Positions 6,796 through 12,684 of a stretch of 16,117 nucleotides of DNA are shown here, one piece after another. The translations under genes were made by a program, and so were the position numbers. The first letter of the stretch is position 1. Each line of letters starts with the position of its first letter. A model generated the notes under the pieces. The model saw nothing but the letters and a program-made list of their open reading frames with translations, was not told where the DNA came from and did no database searches. This DNA comes from Gemmatimonadota bacterium (GTDB taxonomy: Bacteria > Latescibacterota > UBA2968 > UBA8231), in the NCBI GenBank assembly GCA_028875335.1, contig JAPPEF010000013.1, positions 1 to 16,117 on the forward strand, in the 5' to 3' direction.

Positions 6796-9700
6796 ATGAA
6801 GAATATCCGCTTGTTCAATGTCGCCCTGTTGGTGTGTGTTCTGTTAGTGCAAGACAGCCGTGCCCAAGACGATACCCCCTTTAATTTGCCCGAAGATGTC
6901 AAAGCGGCCTTCGGTAAAGGTCGGATATCTAGTAATATCAGGCTTTGGCCGGATGGCACGCTAGGTCCGAGATCTAGTAATATCGCGTTTTCGCCGGATG
7001 GCACGCGGTTGGTGGTAGCCAGTCACACTGGTATCTGGCTCCATGATGCACACACCCTCGCCGAGATCGTCCAACTGACTGTATATAGACATTCTATCAC
7101 TTTGGTGGCCTTTTCGCCCGATGGAAAAACAATCGCCAGCGGCAGTGCAGACGGTATGCTACAGTTGTGGGATGCGGAAGATGGCCAACTCCAAGCTACC
7201 CTTGAGGGGCATACGGCTCGGGTCACTTCGGTGGCCTTTTCGCCCGATGGAAAAACAATCGCCAGCGGGGGCGGTCGGGATGACAGCTTGATTTGGTTGT
7301 GGGATGTGGAGACCTGCCAACTCAAAGCCACCTTGGAGGGTCATGAGGGAGAGGTCACTTCGGTGGCCTTTTCGCCCGATGGAAAAACAATCGCCAGCTC
7401 GGGAAGTTGGGATAACGCGATTTGGTTGTGGGATACAGAAAACGGCCAACTCAAAGCTACCCTTGAGGGGCATAGGAACGAGGTCCGTTCCGTAGCGTTT
7501 TCGCCCGATGGAAAAACGCTCGCCGGTGGTGGAGGTGGGTATGGCGGTTGGAATGACGGCTTGATTTGGTTGTGGGATGTGGACACCGGCCAACTCAAAG
7601 CTACCCTCAAAGGACATAGGGCTTCTAAGGATTTTTATGAGGGACGGGTCACTTCGGTGGCGTTTTCGTCCGATGGGGAAATACTCGCTAGCGGCAGTGA
7701 AGACCACACGATCCGGTTGTGGGATGTGGACACCGGCCAACATAGAGCCACCTTAAAGGGCCATGAGGGAGAGGTCACTGCCGTGGCCTTTGCGCCTGTT
7801 GGGCATACGCTCGCCAGTGTCAGTGCGGATGAGACGATCCGGTTATGGGATGCCAGCATCGGCCAGCAGAAAACCACCTTCACGGGATATAGGAACGAGG
7901 TCACTGCGGTGGCGTTTGCACCCGATGGAAAAACTATCGCCAGTGGAAGAGAGGACGGCTCAATTCGGTTGTGGGATGTAGGTACAGGACAATATAAGAC
8001 CACCCTCAAAGGGCATGAGGAGGAGATCGCTTCGGTGGCGTTTGCACCCGATGGAAAAACTATCGCTGGTGGGGCAGATGGGGAAGATGGTACGATCCGG
8101 TTATGGGATGTAGGCACGGGCCAACTCAAAGCCACCCTCAAGGCGAGTTGGTATAGCGTCAATTCGGTGGCGTTTGCACCCGACGGGAAACTCCTAGCTA
8201 GTGGCCATGGGGACGAGGTCTGGTTATGGGATGTAAGCACTGGCCGGCACAGGACTACCCTAGAGGAGCATACGGGTTGGGTCTATTCGGTGGTGTTTGC
8301 GCCCGATGGGAAAACAATCGCCAGTGGCAGTGGGCAAGAGATCCGATTGTGGGATGTGGACACCAGCCAACACAGAGCCACCTTAAAGGGCCATGAGGGA
8401 CGGGTCACTTCCGTGGCGTTCTCGCCCGACGGGAAAACAATCGCCAGCGGCAGTTGGGACAGGACGGTTCGGCTGTGGGATGTGGATACCAGCCAACACA
8501 AAGCCACCCTTGAGGGGTATAGGAATCGGGTCACTTCCGTGGCGTTCTCGCCCGATGGGAAAACAATCGCCAGCATGAGCAGGGGTCTAAAGTTGTGGGA
8601 TGCGGTTACCGGTCGCCTTAAGGCAGCCTTTGGTTTTCCCTCTATCACTTTACTAGCGTTTTCACCCGATGGGAAAACAATCGCCAGCAGGGGGATTCGG
8701 GACAACACGATTCTGTTGTGGGATGTCGAGATTGGACAAGACTATCAGGCCACACTGGAAGGGCATGCGAGTGAGGTCGCTTCCGTAGCGTTTTCACCCG
8801 ACGGGAAAACAATCGCCAGCGGCAGTTGGGACAGGACGATTCGGCTGTGGGATGCCGACAGCGGACAACTCAGGAAGTCTCTGGAGGGCCATAACGATGG
8901 GGATCAATTCTATTCGGTGGCGTTCTCGCCCGATGGGAAAACAATCGCCAGTGGCAGTTCGCGCACCAAGATTTGGTTGTGGGATACCGACAGCGGACAA
9001 CTCAAGGAGATCATTTTGGGGTCTCTGGGCGGGGAGTACGTCCGTTACCTAGCGTTCTCGCCCGATGGGAAAACCTTCGCTAGTAGCAGTAGCGGAGGTA
9101 AGCTAGATATATGGGATACCGACAGCAGACAACTCAAGGCCACCTTGGAAGGCCATAACTATGGGGGGGTGGCCTTCTCGCCTGATGGAAAAACACTCGC
9201 CAGCGGCAGTTCGGACAGGACGGTTCGGCTGTGGGATGCCGACAGCAGACAACTCAAGGCCACCTTGGAAGGCCATGCAGGTGGAGTCCATTCCGTGGCG
9301 TTCTCGCCCGATGGAAATACGCTGGCCAGTGGAAGCGGGGACCAGACGATTCGGCTATGGGATGCCGACAGCAGACAACTCAAGGCCACCTTGGAAGGCC
9401 ATGCAGGTGGAGTCCATTCCGTGGCGTTCTCGCCCGATGGAAATACGCTGGCCAGTGGAGGTAGGGACAAGACGGTTCGACTGTGGGATATGTCGCCTTA
9501 CATCACCCCCTCTGCGCCGACGGCGATTCAATCTTCTTCGCCACTGCCAACGCAGACGGCGCTGCTAGCCAACTTCCCCAATCCCTTTAACCCACACACC
9601 TATATCCCCTATCAACTCCACGCCCCCACCCAAGTGCGCCTGAACATCTACGATGTCCGAGGGGCACTGGTCCGAACAATCGACTTAGGCTATCGGCCGG

Positions 9701-9843
9701 CGGGTCAGTATCTGACGAGCACCAATGCCGCCCACTGGGATGGCCGCGATCAAAGAGGCCAACGCGTCGCCAGCGGCGTGTATCTGTACCGCTTACAAGC
9801 TGGACCGGTCGCCCACGTGCGCAAGATGGTCGTCATTAAATAA
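6796..9843 (+). CDS. Secreted WD40-repeat protein A with T9SS/FlgD-like C-terminal domain
   Basis: A 1015-residue exported protein. Residues 1-23 form a signal peptide (hydrophobic core, SRA then QD). After a short constant segment (FNLPEDVK) come about 20 WD40-type blades up to about residue 898, with consensus VxSVAFSPDGKTIASGSxDxTIRLWDxxTGQLKATLEGH. A proline-rich linker (MSPYITPSAPTAI) follows. Residues 924-1015 are a sorting-like domain: NFPNPFNP, IPYQL, IYDVRGALV, HWDGRDQRG, VASGVYLYRL and a basic end. Such C-termini direct proteins through type IX-like export or anchoring, and WD40 propellers bind proteins or peptides; no enzyme domain is present. The start has GGAG ten bases upstream. 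It shares many individual blades with gene C (12685-15045), including the odd SSDGEILASGS and APVGHTLASVS blades. Blades near the end are near-identical tandem copies. A ligand-binding surface role is inferred. Confidence 0.93.
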   Translation: MKNIRLFNVALLVCVLLVQDSRAQDDTPFNLPEDVKAAFGKGRISSNIRLWPDGTLGPRSSNIAFSPDGTRLVVASHTGIWLHDAHTLAEIVQLTVYRHSITLVAFSPDGKTIASGSADGMLQLWDAEDGQLQATLEGHTARVTSVAFSPDGKTIASGGGRDDSLIWLWDVETCQLKATLEGHEGEVTSVAFSPDGKTIASSGSWDNAIWLWDTENGQLKATLEGHRNEVRSVAFSPDGKTLAGGGGGYGGWNDGLIWLWDVDTGQLKATLKGHRASKDFYEGRVTSVAFSSDGEILASGSEDHTIRLWDVDTGQHRATLKGHEGEVTAVAFAPVGHTLASVSADETIRLWDASIGQQKTTFTGYRNEVTAVAFAPDGKTIASGREDGSIRLWDVGTGQYKTTLKGHEEEIASVAFAPDGKTIAGGADGEDGTIRLWDVGTGQLKATLKASWYSVNSVAFAPDGKLLASGHGDEVWLWDVSTGRHRTTLEEHTGWVYSVVFAPDGKTIASGSGQEIRLWDVDTSQHRATLKGHEGRVTSVAFSPDGKTIASGSWDRTVRLWDVDTSQHKATLEGYRNRVTSVAFSPDGKTIASMSRGLKLWDAVTGRLKAAFGFPSITLLAFSPDGKTIASRGIRDNTILLWDVEIGQDYQATLEGHASEVASVAFSPDGKTIASGSWDRTIRLWDADSGQLRKSLEGHNDGDQFYSVAFSPDGKTIASGSSRTKIWLWDTDSGQLKEIILGSLGGEYVRYLAFSPDGKTFASSSSGGKLDIWDTDSRQLKATLEGHNYGGVAFSPDGKTLASGSSDRTVRLWDADSRQLKATLEGHAGGVHSVAFSPDGNTLASGSGDQTIRLWDADSRQLKATLEGHAGGVHSVAFSPDGNTLASGGRDKTVRLWDMSPYITPSAPTAIQSSSPLPTQTALLANFPNPFNPHTYIPYQLHAPTQVRLNIYDVRGALVRTIDLGYRPAGQYLTSTNAAHWDGRDQRGQRVASGVYLYRLQAGPVAHVRKMVVIK
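6927..7016 (+). repeat. 45-bp in-frame tandem duplication at the N-terminus of WD40 gene A
   Basis: ATCTAGTAATATC and CCGGATGGCACGC occur in the same order in 6927-6971 and 6972-7016. The first copy encodes a degenerate SSNIRLWPDGTLGPR before SSNIAFSPDGTRL. Gene C has only one copy at the matching place (from 12820). Confidence 0.8.
6972..9489 (+). repeat. WD40 blade array of gene A (about 20 units of about 120-160 bp)
   Basis: Counting LWD/LHD/IWD ends by eye gives about 20 blades; the first (SPDGTRLVVASHTGIWLHD) is the most diverged and the last runs into WDMSPYI. The nucleotide phrase around CCCGATGGAAAAACAATCGCC recurs nearly unchanged in most units, so the array is young or kept alike by recombination. 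Units 6-10 use the FAPDG form seen throughout gene B; the rest use FSPDG. Confidence 0.9.
9232..9459 (+). repeat. Perfect 102-bp direct repeat (126-bp period) in WD40 gene A
   Basis: 9232-9333 and 9358-9459 are identical base for base, from TGGGATGCCGACAGC to GCCAGTGGA. They encode the same WD...EGHAGGVHSVAFSPDGNTLASG. The identity stops exactly at the short variable loop before the next strand (SGDQTI versus GRDKTV). This marks a very recent 42-codon blade duplication or conversion. Confidence 0.93.
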
Positions 9844-9881
9844 GGCAACAGTACCTCGCAGCACCTAAATTCCGGCCAATT

Positions 9882-9900
9882 AGGACGCGGCCTGTGTCCT
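9882..9900 (+). terminator. Weak hairpin after WD40 gene A, possible terminator
   Basis: AGGACGC, loop GGCCT, GTGTCCT can form a seven-pair stem with one G-U pair, 38 bases after the stop. Only three T residues follow, so it is at best a weak intrinsic terminator and read-through into gene B is plausible. Confidence 0.25.
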
Positions 9901-9916
9901 TTGCGCGTCGGACTCA

Positions 9917-9935
9917 AAAAAGATCATGCCGTGTA
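9917..9935 (+). repeat. 19-bp copy of the M24 peptidase gene start
   Basis: AAAAAGATCATGCCGTGTA here is identical to 15082-15100, where it spans the start codon of the M24 peptidase gene. A looser match (CCGTGTAAGGCT against CCGTGTAATGCT) starts the leader of gene C at about 12618. The downstream flanks of genes A and C are also alike (TAAGGCAAC.GT.ACCTC), which points to a shared duplication history. Confidence 0.75.
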
Positions 9936-10000
9936 TGGCGTTCTGTTCAGAGAAGCCCCGTAACAATCCGCCTTCAGCCAGAAGGAGAGCTCGCCAATGA
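9926..10000 (+). other. Possible 24-codon leader ORF coupled to WD40 gene B
   Basis: ATG 9926 opens a 24-codon frame whose TGA (9998-10000) overlaps the start of gene B as ATGA. It begins MPC like the M24 peptidase and is rich in Arg and Pro near its end. It lacks a clear Shine-Dalgarno, and the equivalent frame in the gene C leader has no ATG and is shifted by one base. It may be a leader peptide used for translational coupling, or merely the stub of a duplicated peptidase gene start. Confidence 0.25.
9928..9996 (+). promoter_or_regulatory. Structured leader of WD40 gene B, shared with gene C
   Basis: Two hairpins are visible. The first is GGC(G)TTCT, loop GTTCAG, AGAAGCC at 9937-9957, seven pairs with one bulged G. 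The second is CCTTC, loop AGCCA, GAAGG at 9971-9985, whose right arm overlaps the Shine-Dalgarno AAGGAG (9982-9987) nine bases before ATG 9997. The same elements stand before gene C at 12617-12684. Pairing over the ribosome site suggests control of translation; this is inferred from base pairing only. Confidence 0.5.
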
Positions 10001-12573
10001 AAAAGCCTTGGTTATTCAATGTCGCCCTATTGCTGTGTGTCCTATTCGTGCAAGACAGCCGTGCCCAAGACGATAATCCGTTTAATTTGCCCGAAGGGGC
10101 CCGCGCCCGTCTGGGAAAAGGTAGCATCGGTCGGGGGAACCAACCCGTGGCCTATTCACCCGACGGTGCACGGCTGGCGGTGGCCAGCAGCCTCGGCATC
10201 TGGCTCTACGATGCCCACACCTACACCGAAGTCGCCCTACTTACGGGGCATACAGGTTCGGTCGCTTCGGTGGTGTTTGCGCCGGATGGAAAAACTATCG
10301 CCTCGGTTAGTCAGGACCAGATGACGGTTTGGTTGTGGGATGCCGACAGTGGGGGTCTCAAAACCACCATAGAAGGCTTGGCATATTCGGGCTTTGGTGG
10401 CTCAACTCGGGTCTATTCGGTGGCGTTTGCACCGGATGGAAAAACTATCGCCATTGCCACCGGGCGCGAAATTTGGTTGTGGGATAAAGAGGAAACGGAG
10501 GGAACCCTCAAAGCCATCATAAACATCGATAGTGGTTGGGCCGTTTCATTGGCGTTCGCACCGGATGGAAAAACTATCGCCATTGCCACTGGGTACAAAA
10601 TTTGGTTGTGGGATATGGATCGCATCCTCGTCCTCGCTAGTGATAATAAAGTGATTAATCAGTGGGACTGGGATGCGGACAGTGGAGTCCTCAAAACCAC
10701 CCTAGAGGGGCATACTAGTGAGGTTACTTCGATGGCATTTGCGCCGGATGGAAAAACTATCGCCACTGCCAGCGAAGACCAGAAGATTCTGCTGTGGGAT
10801 GCCGACAGTGGGGCCCTCAAAACCACCCTAGACAAAGCCAGTCTAGAGGGTCAGACGGATGTGATCAATACGCTGGTTTCGGTAGCGTTTGCGCCGGATG
10901 GAAAAACTATCGCCAGTACCAGTGATGACCAAACAGTGCGTCTGTGGGATGCCGACAGTGGAACCCTCAAAGCCCGCTTGGAGAGCCATAAAGCTTGGAC
11001 CTTTTGGGTGGCGTTCGCGCCGGATGGAAAAACTATCGCCAGTGCTAGTTGGGATCAGACGATTCGAGTGTGGGATGCCGATAGCGGAACCCTAAAGGCT
11101 ACCCTAAAGGGCTATACGGATTGGAGACGTCCGGTGGCGTTTGCACCGGATGGAAAAACTATCGCCGCTGCCGCCATCGGGCACGAAACTTGGTTGTGGG
11201 ATGCCGACACATTAGCCTTTGCCACCGTTGGGAGCGAAATCTGGTTGTGGGATACCGATAGCGGTGCCCTCAAGACCATCCTGCAGAGCCATACGGATAG
11301 AATCTATTCGGCAACGTTCGCACCGGATGGGAAAACGCTCGCCTCTGCTAGTAGAGACAGCACAGTGCGTGTGTGGGATGCCGACAGCGGCACCCTAAAG
11401 GCTACCCTAAAGGGCCATTCGGGTCGGATCTTTTCAGTAGCGTTTGCACCCGATGGAAAAACCCTCGTCACTGCCAGTGAAGACCACATTCTTTTGTGGG
11501 ATGCCGACAGTGACACCTTAAAGGCTACCCTAAAGAGCCCTTCGCGTGGGATCACTTCGGTAGTGTTTGCACCCGATGGAAAAACCCTCGCTAGTACCAA
11601 TGATGACCAAACGGTGCGTCTGTGGGATGCCGACAGTGGAGCCTTCAAGACCTCCCTGAGCGATCATACAGCTAGGATCACTTCGGTGGCGTTTGCACCC
11701 GATGGAAAAACTATCGCCACGGCCAGTGAAGACCGGACGCTTCTGTTGTGGGATGTCGACAGCGGCACCCGAAAGGCTACCCTAAAGGGCCATTGGGTAG
11801 TCTTTGCACCGGACGGAAAAACCCTCGTCAGTACCAGTAATGACTACGCGGTGCGTGTGTGGGATGCCGACAGCGGCACTCTAAAGACTACTCTAAAGGG
11901 CTATTGGGTAGCGTTTGCACCGGACGGAAAAACCCTCGTCAGTACCAGTACCAGCGAGGACCAATCGATTCTGTTGTGGGATGCCGACAGCGGCACCCTA
12001 AAGGCTATTCTAAAGGGCTATTTGGTGGCGTTTGCACCGGATGGAAAAACTATCGCTAGTACCAGTGAAGACCATACGATTCTGTTGTGGGATGTCGACA
12101 GCGGCACCTTAAAGGCTACCCTAAAGGGCCATACGGGTTCGGTCCGTTCGATAGCGTTTGCACCCGATGGAAACATACTCGCTAGCACCAGTGCGGATCA
12201 GACGATTCTGCTGTGGGATATGTCTCCGTACATCACCCCCTCTGCACCGACGGCGATTGAGCTTTCACCGCCGCTGCCAACGCAGACGACGCTGCTGGCT
12301 AACTTCCCCAACCCCTTCAACCCAGACACCTATATCCCCTATCAACTCCACGCCCCCGCCCACGTGCGCCTGAGTATCTACGATATCCGGGGGGCCTTGA
12401 TCCGAGAAATCGACTTGGGCTATCGCGCGGCGGGTCAGTATTTGACGAGTGCCCATGCCGCCCACTGGGATGGCCGCGACCAAAGAGGCCAACGCGTCGC
12501 TAGCGGCGTGTACTTGTACCGTTTGCAAGCCGGGCCGGTCGCACACGTGCGCAAGATGGTCCTCGTCAAATAA
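9997..12573 (+). CDS. Secreted WD40-repeat protein B with T9SS/FlgD-like C-terminal domain
   Basis: An 858-residue paralog of A and C. It has the same signal peptide pattern (residues 1-23, SRA then QDD), the same FNLPEG opening, about 16 blades, the MSPYITPSAPTAIELS linker and a 92-residue sorting-like C-terminus (767-858: NFPNPFNPDTYIPYQL, HWDGRDQRG, ASGVYLYRL). Its blades form a separate type: FAPDGKTIA instead of FSPDGKTIA, and ADSGTLKATLKG after the WD. Several blades are shortened: the three near 11790-12030 lack the usual four to six residues between GH/GY and VAF, and two blade remnants lie at 10621-10677 and 11209-11253. The start is ATG 9997 with AAGGAG nine bases upstream in the shared leader. 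The last blade and C-terminus are very close to those of A and C. Secretion and a binding role are inferred as for A. Confidence 0.93.
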   Translation: MKKPWLFNVALLLCVLFVQDSRAQDDNPFNLPEGARARLGKGSIGRGNQPVAYSPDGARLAVASSLGIWLYDAHTYTEVALLTGHTGSVASVVFAPDGKTIASVSQDQMTVWLWDADSGGLKTTIEGLAYSGFGGSTRVYSVAFAPDGKTIAIATGREIWLWDKEETEGTLKAIINIDSGWAVSLAFAPDGKTIAIATGYKIWLWDMDRILVLASDNKVINQWDWDADSGVLKTTLEGHTSEVTSMAFAPDGKTIATASEDQKILLWDADSGALKTTLDKASLEGQTDVINTLVSVAFAPDGKTIASTSDDQTVRLWDADSGTLKARLESHKAWTFWVAFAPDGKTIASASWDQTIRVWDADSGTLKATLKGYTDWRRPVAFAPDGKTIAAAAIGHETWLWDADTLAFATVGSEIWLWDTDSGALKTILQSHTDRIYSATFAPDGKTLASASRDSTVRVWDADSGTLKATLKGHSGRIFSVAFAPDGKTLVTASEDHILLWDADSDTLKATLKSPSRGITSVVFAPDGKTLASTNDDQTVRLWDADSGAFKTSLSDHTARITSVAFAPDGKTIATASEDRTLLLWDVDSGTRKATLKGHWVVFAPDGKTLVSTSNDYAVRVWDADSGTLKTTLKGYWVAFAPDGKTLVSTSTSEDQSILLWDADSGTLKAILKGYLVAFAPDGKTIASTSEDHTILLWDVDSGTLKATLKGHTGSVRSIAFAPDGNILASTSADQTILLWDMSPYITPSAPTAIELSPPLPTQTTLLANFPNPFNPDTYIPYQLHAPAHVRLSIYDIRGALIREIDLGYRAAGQYLTSAHAAHWDGRDQRGQRVASGVYLYRLQAGPVAHVRKMVLVK
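10141..12219 (+). repeat. WD40 blade array of gene B (about 16 units plus two remnants)
   Basis: The units run from QPVAYSPDGARLAVAS to LLWDMSPYI. The nucleotide dialect GCACCGGATGGAAAAACTAT is nearly constant and differs from the FSP dialects of genes A and C. Loop lengths between units vary by whole codons, as expected when in-frame indels are tolerated in a propeller array. Confidence 0.9.
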
Positions 12574-12616
12574 GGACACGGCGCACATTCGCCTTAGCTC
12601 AAACCAAGCGGCCCGA

Positions 12617-12684
12617 GCCGTGTAAGGCTTCTGTTCAGAGAAGCCCCGCAACAATTCACCTTCAGCCAGAAGGAGAATCCTCCG
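12617..12684 (+). promoter_or_regulatory. Structured leader of WD40 gene C, shared with gene B
   Basis: GGCTTCT (12626-12632), loop GTTCAG, AGAAGCC (12639-12645) make a perfect seven-pair stem. CCTTC (12659-12663), loop AGCCA, GAAGG (12669-12673) make a second stem that overlaps the Shine-Dalgarno AAGGAG (12670-12675), nine bases before ATG 12685. Compared with the gene B leader, both stems keep their pairing although one base is inserted or lost in the first. The preceding GCCGTGTAAGGCT resembles the start of the M24 gene. Confidence 0.55.

Noticed and set aside
7159..7743. Minus-strand repetitive ORF opposite the WD40 array (194 codons)
   Set aside because: It only mirrors the WD40 repeats in antisense and has no signal peptide or domain of its own.
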